From: Cylicocyclus nassatus
Taxonomy: Eukaryota; Nematoda; Chromadorea; Rhabditida; Strongylidae
DNA length: 64,000 bases
Assembly: GCA_958299035.1 (NCBI GenBank)
Contig: CATQJL010000316.1
Location: 25,583,676-25,647,675 of the forward strand
Reading direction: 5' to 3'
Part shown: piece after piece, positions 48,201 through 61,400 of the stretch
How positions within the stretch are numbered: position 1 is the first letter of the stretch
Layout: the number at the start of each line of letters is the position of its first letter
Notes under the pieces: model-generated
Database searches by the model: none
The model's input: only the letters and a program-made list of their open reading frames with translations
What the model was told of the DNA's origin: nothing
Position numbers and translations under genes: made by a program

Positions 48201-51200
48201 CATCGGTTGCCTCTGTTGAGGACAACCATCGGTGCAACCATCGGTTACCTCTGTTGAGGATAATCATCGGTACAACCATCGGTTGCCTCTGTTGAGGACA
48301 ACCATCGGTTGCCTCTGTTGAGGACAACCATCGGTACAACCATCGATTGCTTCTGTTGAGGACAATTATCGGTACAACCATCGGTTGCCTCTGTTGAGGA
48401 CAACCATCGGTTGCCTCTGTTGAGGACAATCATCGGTGCAACCATCGGTTGCCTCTGTTGAGGACAACCATCGGTTGCCTCTGTTGAGGACAATTATCGG
48501 TACAACCATCGGTTGCCTCTGTTGAGGACAACCATCGGTTGCCTCTGTTGAGGACAACCATCGTACCAACCATCGGTTGCCTCTGCTGAGGACAACCATC
48601 GGTACAACCATAGGTTGCCTCTGTTGAGGACAACCATCGGTACAACCATCGGTTGTCCTCTGTTGAGGACAACCATCGTACCAATCATCTGTTACCTCTG
48701 TTGAGGACAACCATCGGTACAACCATCGGTTGCCTCTGTTGAGGACAACCATCGGTACAACCATCGGTTGCCTCTGTCGAGGACAACCATCGTACCAACC
48801 ATCGGTTGCCTGTGCTGAGGACAACCATCGCTACAACCATCGGTTGCCTCTGTTGAGGACAACCATCGGTACAACCATCGGTTGCCTCTGTTGAGGACAA
48901 CCATCGGTTGCCTCTGTTGAGGACAATCATCGGTGCAACCATCGGTTACCTCTGTTGAGGATAATCATCGGTACAACCATCGGTTGCCTCTGTTGAGGAC
49001 AATCATCGGTTGCCTCTGTTGAGGACAACCATCGTACCAATCATCGGTTGCCTCTGTTGAGGACAACCATCGGTTGCCTCTGTTGAGGACAACCATCGGT
49101 ACAACCATCGATTGCTTCTGTTGAGGACAACCATCGGTTGCCTCTGTTGAGGACAATTATCGGTACAACCATCGGTTGCCTCTGTTGAGGACAACCATCG
49201 GTTGCCTCTGTTGAGGACAATTATCGGTACAACCATCGGTTGCCTCTGTTGAGGACAACCATCGGTTGCCTCTGTTGAGGACAACCATCGTACCAACCAT
49301 CGGTTGCCTCTGCTGAGGACAACCATCGGTACAACCATAGGTTGCCTCTTTTGAGGACAACCATCGGTACAACCATCGGTTGCCTCTGTTGAGGACAACC
49401 ATCGTACCAATCATCTGTTACCTCTGTGGAGGACAACCATCGGTACAACCATCGGTTGCCTCTGTTGAGGACAACCATCGGTACAACCATCGGTTGCCTC
49501 TGTCGAGGACAACCATCGTACCAACCATCGGTTGCCTGTGCTGAGGACAACCATCGCTACAACCATCGGTTGCCTCTGTTGAGGACAACCATCGGTACAA
49601 CCATCGATTGGTTCTGTTGAGGACAACCATCGGTTGCCTCTGTTGAGGACAACCATCGGTTGCCTCTGTTGAGGACAACCATCGGTACAACCATCGATTG
49701 CTTCTGTTGAGGACAACCATCGGTTGCCTCTGTTGAGGACAATTATCGGTACAACCATCGGTTGCCTCTGTTGAGGACAACCATCGGTTGCCTCTGTTGA
49801 GGACAATTATCGGTACAACCATCGGTTGCCTCTGTTGAGGACAACCATCGGTTGCCTCTGTTGAGGACAACCATCGTACCAACCATCGGTTGCCTCTGCT
49901 GAGGACAACCATCGGTACAACCATAGGTTGCCTCTTTTGAGGACAACCATCGGTACAACCATCGGTTGCCTCTGTTGAGGACAACCATCGTACCAATCAT
50001 CTGTTACCTCTGTGGAGGACAACCATCGGTACAACCATCGGTTGCCTCTGTTGAGGACAACCATCGGTACAACCATCGGTTGCCTCTGTCGAGGACAACC
50101 ATCGTACCAACCATCGGTTGCCTGTGCTGAGGACAACCATCGCTACAACCATCGGTTGCCTCTGTTGAGGACAACCATCGGTACAACCATCGGTTGCCTC
50201 TGTTGAGGACAACCATCGGTTGCCTCTGTTGAGGACAATCATCGGTGCAACCATCGGTTACCTCTGTTGAGGACAACCATCGGTTGCCTCTGTTGAGGAC
50301 AACCATCGGTACAACCATCGGTTGCCTCTGTTGAGGACAACCATCGGTACAACCATCGGTTGCCTCTGTTGAGGACAACCATCGGTTGCCTCTGTTGAGG
50401 ACAACCATCGGTTGCCTCTGTTGAGGACAATCATCGGTGCAACCATCGGTTACCTCTGTTGAGGATAATCATCGGTACAACCATCGGTTGCCTCTGTTGA
50501 GGACAATCATCGGTTGCCTCTGTTGAGGACAACCATCGTACCAATCATCTGTTGCCTCTGTTGAGGACAACCATCGGTGCAACCATCGGTTACCTCTGTT
50601 GAGGATAATCATCGGTACAACCATCGGTTGCCTCTGTTGAGGACAACCATCGGTTGCCTCTGTTGAGGACAACCATCGGTACAACCATCGATTGCTTCTG
50701 TTGAGGACAACCATCGGTTGCCTCTGTTGAGGACAATTATCGGTACAACCATCGGTTGCCTCTGTTAAGGACAACCATCGGTTGCCTCTGTTGAGGACAA
50801 CCATCGGTGCAACCATCGGTTACCTCTGTTGAGGATAATCATCGGTACAACCATCGGTTGCCTCTGTTGAGGACAACCATCGGTTGCCTCTGTTGAGGAC
50901 AACCATCGGTACAACCATCGATTGCTTCTGTTGAGGACAATTATCGGTACAACCATCGGTTGCCTCTGTTGAGGACAACCATCGGTTGCCTCTGTTGAGG
51001 ACAATCATCGGTGCAACCATCGGTTGCCTCTGTTAAGGACAACCATCGGTTGCCTCTGTTGAGGACAATTATCGGTACAACCATCGGTTGCCTCTGTTGA
51101 GGACAACCATCGGTTGCCTCTGTTGAGGACAACCATCGTACCAACCATCGGTTGCCTCTGCTGAGGACAACCATCGGTACAACCATAGGTTGCCTCTGTT

Positions 51201-51530
51201 GAGGACAACCATCGGTACAACCATCGGTTGTCCTCTGTTGAGGACAACCATCGTACCAATCATCTGTTACCTCTGTTGAGGACAACCATCGGTACAACCA
51301 TCGGTTGCCTCTGTTGAGGACAACCATCGGTACAACCATCGGTTGCCTCTGTCGAGGACAACCATCGTACCAACCATCGGTTGCCTGTGCTGAGGACAAC
51401 CATCGCTACAACCATCGGTTGCCTCTGTTGAGGACAACCATCGGTACAACCATCGGTTGCCTCTGTTGAGGACAACCATCGGTTGCCTCTGTTGAGGACA
51501 ATCATCGGTGCAACCATCGGTTACCTCTGT
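42300..51530. repeat. Middle array zone: dispersed re-use of a ~250-500-bp module
   Basis: A module marked by CTCTGTGGAGG (43283, 44774, 45831, 46454, 49424, 50010) and by GCCTGTGCTGAGG recurs with offsets of 1,491, 1,057, 623 and 586 bp. Larger matches join 43882-44277 with 48034-48429 (offset 4,152) and 48366-48824 with 50941-51399 (offset 2,575). Variants AATTATCGG and CATCGATTGC are frequent here and absent from the proximal zone. Confidence 0.75.
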
Positions 51531-54500
51531 TGAGGATAATCATCGGTACAACCATCGGTTGCCTCTGTTGAGGACAATCATCGGTTGCCTCTGTTGAGGA
51601 CAACCATCGTACCAATCATCGGTTGCCTCTGTTGAGGACAACCATCGGTTGCCTCTGTTGAGGACAACCATCGGTACAACCATCGATTGCTTCTGTTGAG
51701 GACAACCATCGGTTGCCTCTGTTGAGGACAATTATCGGTACAACCATCGGTTGCCTCTGTCGAGGACAACCATCGGTACAACCATCGATTGCTTCTGTTG
51801 AGGACAACCATCGGTTGCCTCTGTTGAGGACAACCATCGGTACAACCATCGGTTGCCTCTGTTGAGGACAACCATCGGTTGCCTCTGTTGAGGACAATCA
51901 TCGGTGCAACCATCGGTTACCTCTGTTGAGGACAACCATCGGTTGCCTTTGTTGAGGACAACCATCGGTACAACCATCGATTGCTTCTGTTGAAAACAAC
52001 CATCGGTTGCCTCTGTTGAGGACAATTATCGGTACAACCATCGGTTGCCTCTGTTGAGGACAACCATCGTTTGCCTCTGTTGAAGACAATCATCGGTGCA
52101 ACCATCGGTTGCCTCTGTTGAGAACAACCCTCGGTTGCCTCTGTCGAGGACAACCATCGTACCAACCATCGGTTGCCTCTGCTGAGGACAACCATCGGTA
52201 CAACCATAGGTTGCCTCTGTTGAGGACAACCATCGGTACAACCATCGGTTGCCTCTGTTGAGGACAACCATCGTACCAATCATCTGTTACCTCTGTTGAG
52301 GACAACCATCGGTACAACCATCGGTTGCCTCTGTTGAGGACAACCATCGGTACAACCATCGGTTGCCTCTGTTGAGGACAACCATCGGTTGCCTCTGTTG
52401 AGGACAATTATCGGTACAACCATCGGTTGCCTCTGTCGAGGACAACCATCGTACCAACCATCGGTTGCCTCTGCTGAGGACAACCATCGCTACAACCATC
52501 GGTTGCCTCTGTTGAGGACAACCATCGGTACAACCATCGGTTGCCTCTGTTGAGGACAACCATCGGTACAACCATCGGTTGCCTCTGTCGAGGACAACCA
52601 TCGTACCAACCATCGGTTGCCTGTGCTGAGGACAACCATCGCTACAACCATCGGTTGCCTCTGTTGAGGACAACCATCGGTACAACCATCGGTTGCCTCT
52701 GTTGAGGACAACCATCGGTTGCCTCTGTTGAGGACAATCATCGGTGCAACCATCGGTTACCTCTGTTGAGGATAATCATCGGTACAACCATCGGTTGCCT
52801 CTGTTGAGGACAATCATCGGTTGCCTCTGTTGAGGACAACCATCGTACCAATCATCGGTTGCCTCTGTTGAGGACAACCATCGGTTGCCTCTGTTGAGGA
52901 CAACCATCGGTACAACCATCGATTGCTTCTGTTGAGGACAACCATCGGTTGCCTCTGTTGAGGACAATTATCGGTACAACCATCGGTTGCCTCTGTCGAG
53001 GACAACCATCGTACCAACCATCGGTTGCCTGTGCTGAGAACAACCATCGCTACAACCATCGGTTGCCTCTGTTGAGGACAACCATCGGTACAACCATCGG
53101 TTGCCTCTGTTGAGGACAACCATCGGTTGCCTCTGTTGAGGACAATCATCGGTGCAACCATCGGTTACCTCTGTTGAGGACAACCATCGGTTGCCTTTGT
53201 TGAGGACAACCATCGGTACAACCATCGATTGCTTCTGTTGAAAACAACCATCGGTTGCCTCTGTTGAGGACAATTATCGGTACAACCATCGGTTGCCTCT
53301 GTTGAGGACAACCATCGTTTGCCTCTGTTGAAGACAATCATCGGTGCAACCATCGGTTGCCTCTGTTGAGAACAACCCTCGGTTGCCTCTGTCGAGGACA
53401 ACCATCGTACCAACCATCGGTTGCCTCTGCTGAGGACAACCATCGGTACAACCATAGGTTGCCTCTGTTGAGGACAACCATCGGTACAACCATCGGTTGC
53501 CTCTGTTGAGGACAACCATCGTACCAATCATCTGTTACCTCTGTTGAGGACAACCATCGGTACAACCATCGGTTGCCTCTGTTGAGGACAACCATCGGTA
53601 CAACCATCGGTTGCCTCTGTTGAGGACAACCATCGGTTGCCTCTGTTGAGGACAATTATCGGTACAACCATCGGTTGCCTCTGTCGAGGACAACCATCGT
53701 ACCAACCATCGGTTGCCTCTGCTGAGGACAACCATCGCTACAACCATCGGTTGCCTCTGTTGAGGACAACCATCGGTACAACCATCGGTTGCCTCTGTTG
53801 AGGACAATCATCGGTGCAACCATCGGTTACCTCTGTTGAGGATAATCATCGGTACAACCATCGGTTGCCTCTGTTGAGGACAATCATCGGTGCAACCATC
53901 GGTTACCTCTGTTGAGGATAATCATCGGTACAACCATCGGTTGCCTCTGTTGAGGACAATCATCGGTTGCCTCTGTTGAGGACAACCATCGTACCAATCA
54001 TCTGTTGCCTCTGTTGAGGACAACCATCGGTACAACCATCGGTTGCCTCTGTTGAGGACAACCATCGGTACAACCATCGGTTGCCTCTGTTGAGGACAAC
54101 CATCGGTTGCCTCTGTCGAGGACAACCATCGTACCAACCATCGGTTGCCTGTGCTGAGGACAACCATCGCTACAACCATCGGTTGCCTCTGTTGAGGACA
54201 ACCATCGGTACAACCATCGGTTGCCTCTGTTGAGGACAACCATCGGTTGCCTCTGTTGAGGACAATCATCGGTGCAACCATCGGTTACCTCTGTTGAGGA
54301 TAATCATCGGTACAACCATCGGTTGCCTCTGTTGAGGACAATCATCGGTTGCCTCTGTTGAGGACAACCATCGTACCAATCATCGGTTGCCTCTGTTGAG
54401 GACAACCATCGGTTGCCTCTGTTGAGGACAACCATCGGTACAACCATCGATTGCTTCTGTTGAGGACAACCATCGGTTGCCTCTGTTGAGGACAATTATC

Positions 54501-57500
54501 GGTACAACCATCGGTTGCCTCTGTCGAGGACAACCATCGTACCAACCATCGGTTGCCTGTGCTGAGAACAACCATCGCTACAACCATCGGTTGCCTCTGT
54601 TGAGGACAACCATCGGTACAACCATCGGTTGCCTCTGTTGAGGACAACCATCGGTTGCCTCTGTTGAGGACAATCATCGGTGCAACCATCGGTTACCTCT
54701 GTTGAGGACAACCATCGGTTGCCTTTGTTGAGGACAACCATCGGTACAACCATCGATTGCTTCTGTTGAAAACAACCATCGGTTGCCTCTGTTGAGGACA
54801 ATTATCGGTACAACCATCGGTTGCCTCTGTTGAGGACAACCATCGTTTGCCTCTGTTGAAGACAATCATCGGTGCAACCATCGGTTGCCTCTGTTGAGAA
54901 CAACCATCGGTTGCCTCTGTCGAGGACAACCATCGTACCAACCATCGGTTGCCTCTGCTGAGGACAACCATCGGTACAACCATAGGTTGCCTCTGTTGAG
55001 GACAACCATCGGTACAACCATCGGTTGCCTCTGTTGAGGACAACCATCGTACCAATCATCTGTTACCTCTGTTGAGGACAACCATCGGTACAACCATCGG
55101 TTGCCTCTGTTGAGGACAACCATCGGTACAACCATCGGTTGCCTCTGTTGAGGACAACCATCGGTTGCCTCTGTTGAGGACAATTATCGGTACAACCATC
55201 GGTTGCCTCTGTCGAGGACAACCATCGTACCAACCATCGGTTGCCTCTGCTGAGGACAACCATCGCTACAACCATCGGTTGCCTCTGTTGAGGACAACCA
55301 TCGGTACAACCATCGGTTGCCTCTGTTGAGGACAATCATCGGTGCAACCATCGGTTACCTCTGTTGAGGATAATCATCGGTACAACCATCGGTTGCCTCT
55401 GTTGAGGACAATCATCGGTGCAACCATCGGTTACCTCTGTTGAGGATAATCATCGGTACAACCATCGGTTGCCTCTGTTGAGGACAATCATCGGTTGCCT
55501 CTGTTGAGGACAACCATCGTACCAATCATCTGTTGCCTCTGTTGAGGACAACCATCGGTACAACCATCGGTTGCCTCTGTTGAGGACAACCATCGGTACA
55601 ACCATCGGTTGCCTCTGTTGAGGACAACCATCGGTTGCCTCTGTCGAGGACAACCATCGTACCAACCATCGGTTGCCTGTGCTGAGGACAACCATCGCTA
55701 CAACCATCGGTTGCCTCTGTTGAGGACAACCATCGGTACAACCATCGGTTGCCTCTGTTGAGGACAACCATCGGTTGCCTCTGTTGAGGACAATCATCGG
55801 TGCAACCATCGGTTACCTCTGTTGAGGATAATCATCGGTACAACCATCGGTTGCCTCTGTTGAGGACAATCATCGGTTGCCTCTGTTGAGGACAACCATC
55901 GTACCAATCATCGGTTGCCTCTGTTGAGGACAACCATCGGTTGCCTCTGTTGAGGACAACCATCGGTACAACCATCGATTGCTTCTGTTGAGGACAACCA
56001 TCGGTTGCCTCTGTTGAGGACAATTATCGGTACAACCATCGGTTGCCTCTGTCGAGGACAACCATCGTACCAACCATCGGTTGCCTGTGCTGAGAACAAC
56101 CATCGCTACAACCATCGGTTGCCTCTGTTGAGGACAACCATCGGTACAACCATCGGTTGCCTCTGTTGAGGACAACCATCGGTACAACCATCGGTTGCCT
56201 CTGTTGAGGACAACCATCGGTTGCCTCTGTTGAAGACAATCATCGGTGCAACCATCGGTTGCCTCTGTTGAGAACAACCATCGGTTGCCTCTGTCGAGGA
56301 CAACCATCGTACCAACCATCGGTTGCCTCTGCTGAGGACAACCATCGGTACAACCATAGGTTGCCTCTGTTGAGGACAACCATCGGTACAACCATCGGTT
56401 GCCTCTGTTGAGGACAACCATCGTACCAATCATCTGTTACCTCTGTTGAGGACAACCATCGGTACAACCATCGGTTGCCTCTGTTGAGGACAACCATCGG
56501 TACAACCATCGGTTGCCTCTGTTGAGGACAACCATCGGTTGCCTCTGTTGAGGACAATTATCGGTACAACCATCGGTTGCCTCTGTCGAGGACAACCATC
56601 GTACCAACCATCGGTTGCCTCTGCTGAGGACAACCATCGCTACAACCATCGGTTGCCTCTGTTGAGGACAACCATCGGTACAACCATCGGTTGCCTCTGT
56701 TGAGGACAATCATCGGTGCAACCATCGGTTACCTCTGTTGAGGATAATCATCGGTACAACCATCGGTTGCCTCTGTTGAGGACAATCATCGGTGCAACCA
56801 TCGGTTACCTCTGTTGAGGATAATCATCGGTACAACCATCGGTTGCCTCTGTTGAGGACAATCATCGGTTGCCTCTGTTGAGGACAACCATCGTACCAAT
56901 CATCTGTTGCCTCTGTTGAGGACAACCATCGGTACAACCATCGGTTGCCTCTGTTGAGGACAACCATCGGTACAACCATCGGTTGCCTCTGTTGAGGACA
57001 ACCATCGGTTGCCTCTGTCGAGGACAACCATCGTACCAACCATCGGTTGCCTGTGCTGAGGACAACCATCGCTACAACCATCGGTTGCCTCTGTTGAGGA
57101 CAACCATCGGTACAACCATCGGTTGCCTCTGTTGAGGACAACCATCGGTTGCCTCTGTTGAGGACAATCATCGGTGCAACCATCGGTTACCTCTGTTGAG
57201 GATAATCATCGGTACAACCATCGGTTGCCTCTGTTGAGGACAATCATCGGTTGCCTCTGTTGAGGACAACCATCGTACCAATCATCGGTTGCCTCTGTTG
57301 AGGACAACCATCGGTTGCCTCTGTTGAGGACAACCATCGGTACAACCATCGATTGCTTCTGTTGAGGACAACCATCGGTTGCCTCTGTTGAGGACAATTA
57401 TCGGTACAACCATCGGTTGCCTCTGTCGAGGACAACCATCGTACCAACCATCGGTTGCCTGTGCTGAGAACAACCATCGCTACAACCATCGGTTGCCTCT

Positions 57501-58450
57501 GTTGAGGACAACCATCGGTACAACCATCGGTTGCCTCTGTTGAGGACAACCATCGGTTGCCTCTGTTGAGGACAATCATCGGTGCAACCATCGGTTACCT
57601 CTGTTGAGGACAACCATCGGTTGCCTTTGTTGAGGACAACCATCGGTACAACCATCGATTGCTTCTGTTGAAAACAACCATCGGTTGCCTCTGTTGAGGA
57701 CAATTATCGGTACAACCATCGGTTGCCTCTGTTGAGGACAACCATCGTTTGCCTCTGTTGAAGACAATCATCGGTGCAACCATCGGTTGCCTCTGTTGAG
57801 AACAACCATCGGTTGCCTCTGTCGAGGACAACCATCGTACCAACCATCGGTTGCCTCTGCTGAGGACAACCATCGGTACAACCATAGGTTGCCTCTGTTG
57901 AGGACAACCATCGGTACAACCATCGGTTGCCTCTGTTGAGGACAACCATCGTACCAATCATCTGTTACCTCTGTTGAGGACAACCATCGGTACAACCATC
58001 GGTTGCCTCTGTTGAGGACAACCATCGGTACAACCATCGGTTGCCTCTGTTGAGGACAACCATCGGTTGCCTCTGTTGAGGACAATTATCGGTACAACCA
58101 TCGGTTGCCTCTGTCGAGGACAACCATCGTACCAACCATCGGTTGCCTCTGCTGAGGACAACCATCGCTACAACCATCGGTTGCCTCTGTTGAGGACAAC
58201 CATCGGTACAACCATCGGTTGCCTCTGTTGAGGACAATCATCGGTGCAACCATCGGTTACCTCTCTTGAGGATAATCATCGGTACAACCATCGGTTGCCT
58301 CTGTTGAGGACAATCATCGGTGCAACCATCGGTTACCTCTGTTGAGGATAATCATCGGTACAACCATCGGTTGCCTCTGTTGAGGACAATCATCGGTTGC
58401 CTCTGTTGAGGACAACCATCGTACCAATCATCTGTTGCCTCTGTTGAGGA
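51530..58450. repeat. Distal-middle array zone: 1,248/1,528/1,374-bp duplications
   Basis: 51917-52279 recurs at 53165, 54693 and 57595 (offsets 1,248, 1,528 and 2,902). 53922-54281 recurs at 55450 and 56824 (1,528 and 1,374). Shared private variants include GAAAACAACC (51992, 53240, 54768, 57670) and CATCGTTTGCC (52067, 53315, 54843, 57745). A CCCTCGG variant is shared only by the first two copies (52128, 53376), giving a branching order. Confidence 0.8.
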
Positions 58451-61400
58451 CAACCATCGGTACAACCATCGGTTGCCTCTGTTGAGGACAACCATCGGTA
58501 CAACCATCGGTTGCCTCTGTTGAGGACAACCATCGGTACAACCATCGGTTGCCTCTGTTGAGGACAACCATCGGTTGCCTCTGTTGAGGACAATCATCGG
58601 TACAACCATCGGTTGCCTCTGTTGAGGACAATCATCGGTGCAACCATCGGTTACCTCTGTTGAGGATAATCATCGGTACAACCATCGGTTGCCTCTGTTG
58701 AGGACAATCATCGGTTGCCTCTGTTGAGGACAACCATCGTACCAATCATCTGTTGCCTCTGTTGAGGACAACCATCGGTACAACCATCGGTTGCCTCTGT
58801 TGAGGACAACCATCGGTACAACCATCGGTTGCTTCTGTTGAGGACAACCATCGTGCCAATCATCTGTTGCCTCTGTTGAGGACAACCATCGGTACAACCA
58901 TCGGTTGCCTCTGTTGAGGACAACCATCGGTACAACCATCGGTTGCCTCTGTTGAGGACAACCATCGGTTGCCTCTGTTGAGGACAACCATCGGTTGCCT
59001 CTGTCGAGGACAACCATCGTACCAACCATCGGTTGCCTCTGCTGAGGACAACCATGTGTACAACCATCGGTTGCCTCTGTTGAGGACAACCATCGTACCA
59101 ATCATCGGTTGCCTCTGCTGAGGACAACCATGTGTACAATCATCTGTTGCCTCTGCTGAGGACAACCATGTGTACAACCATCGGTTGCCTCTGTTGAGGA
59201 CAACCATCGTACCAATCATCTGTTGCCTCTGTTGAGGACAACCATCGGTACAACCATCGGTTGCCTCTGTTGAGGACAACCATCGGTTGCCTCTGTTAAG
59301 GACAATCATCGGTGCAACCATCGGTTGCCTCTGTTGAGGACAACCATCGGTACAACCATCGGTTGCCTCTGTTGAGGACAACCATCGGTTGCCTCTGTTG
59401 AGGACAACCATCGGCACAACCATCGGTTGCCTCTGTTGAGGACAACCATCGGTTGCCTCTGTTGAGGACAACCATCGGTTGCCTCTGTCGAGGACAACCA
59501 TCGGTACAACCATCGGTTGCCTCTGTTGAGGACAACCATCGGTTGCCTCTGTTGAGGACAACCATCGGTTGCCTCTGTTGAGGACAATCATCGGTACAAC
59601 CATCGGTTGCCTCTGTTGAGGACAATCATCGGTACAACCATCGGTTGCCTCTGTTGAGGACAACCATCGGTACAACCATCGGTTGCCTCTGTTGAGGACA
59701 ACCATCGGTTGCCTCTGTTGAGGACAACCATCGGTACAACCATCGGTTGCCTCTGTTGAGGACAACCATCGGTTGCCTCTGTTAAGGACAATCATCGGTA
59801 CAACCATCGGTTGCCTCTGTTGAGGACAACCATCGGTTGCCTCTGTTGAGGACAACCATCGGTACAACCATCGGTTGCCTCTGTTGAGGACAACCATCGG
59901 TACAACCATCGGTTGCTTCTGTTGAGGACAACCATTGGTTGCCTCTGTTGAGGATAATCATCGGTACAACCATCGGTTGCTTCTGTTGAGGACAACCATC
60001 GGTTGCCTCTGTTGAGGACAACCATCGGTACAACCATCGGTTGCTTCTGTTGAGGACAACCATCGGTACAACCATCGGTTGCCTCTGTTGAGGTCAACCA
60101 TCGGTTGCCTCTGTTGAGCACAATCATCGGTACAACCATCGGTTGCCTCTGTTGAGGACAACCATCGGTTGCCTCTGTCGAGGACATCCATCGTACAAAC
60201 CATCGGTTGCCTCTGCTGAGGACAACCATCGGTACAACCATCGGTTGCCTCTGTTGAGGACAACCATCGGTACAACCATCGGTTGCCTCTGTTGAGGACA
60301 ACCATCGGTACAACCATCGGTTTCCTCTGTTGAGGACAATCATCGGTACAACCATCGGTTGCCTCTGTTGAGGACAATCATCGGTTGCCTCTGTTGAGGA
60401 CAACCATCGTACCAATTATCTGTTGCCTCTGTTGAGGACAACCATCGGTACAACCATCGGTTGCCTCTGTTGAGGACAACCATCGGTACAACCATCGGTT
60501 GCTTCTGTTGAGGACAACCATCGGTTGCCTCTGTTGAGGATAATCATCGGTAAAACCATCGGTTGCTTCTGTTGAGGACAACCATCGGTTGCCTCTGTTG
60601 AGGACAACCATCGGTACAACCATCGGTTGCTTCTGTTGAGGACAACCATCGGTACAACCATCGGTTGCCTCTGTTGAGGACAACCATCGGTTGCCTCTGT
60701 TGAGGACAACCATCGGCACAACCATCGGTTGCCTCTGTTGAGGACAACCATCGGTTGCCTCTGTTGAGGACAACCATCGGTTGCCTCTGTCGAGGACAAC
60801 CATCGTACCAACCATCGGTTGCCTCTGTTGAGGACAACCATCGGTTGCCTCTGTTGAGGACAACCATCGGTACAACCATCGGTTGCCTCTGTTGAGGACA
60901 ACCATCGGTTGCCTCTGTTGAGGACAACCATCGGTTGCCTCTGTTGAGGACAATCATCGGTACAACCATCGGTTGCCTCTGTTGAGGACAATCATCGGTA
61001 CAACCATCGGTTGCCTCTGTTGAGGACAACCATCGGTACAACCATCGGTTGCCTCTGTTGAGGACAACCATCGGTTGCCTCTGTTGAGGACAACCATCGG
61101 TACAACCATCGGTTGCCTCTGTTGAGGACAACCATCGGTTGCCTCTGTTAAGGACAATCATCGGTACAACCATCGGTTGCCTCTGTTGAGGACAACCATC
61201 GGTTGCCTCTGTTGAGGACAACCATCGGTACAACCATCGGTTGCCTCTGTTGAGGACAACCATCGGTACAACCATCGGTTGCTTCTGTTGAGGACAACCA
61301 TTGGTTGCCTCTGTTGAGGATAATCATCGGTACAACCATCGGTTGCTTCTGTTGAGGACAACCATCGGTTGCCTCTGTTGAGGACAACCATCGGTACAAC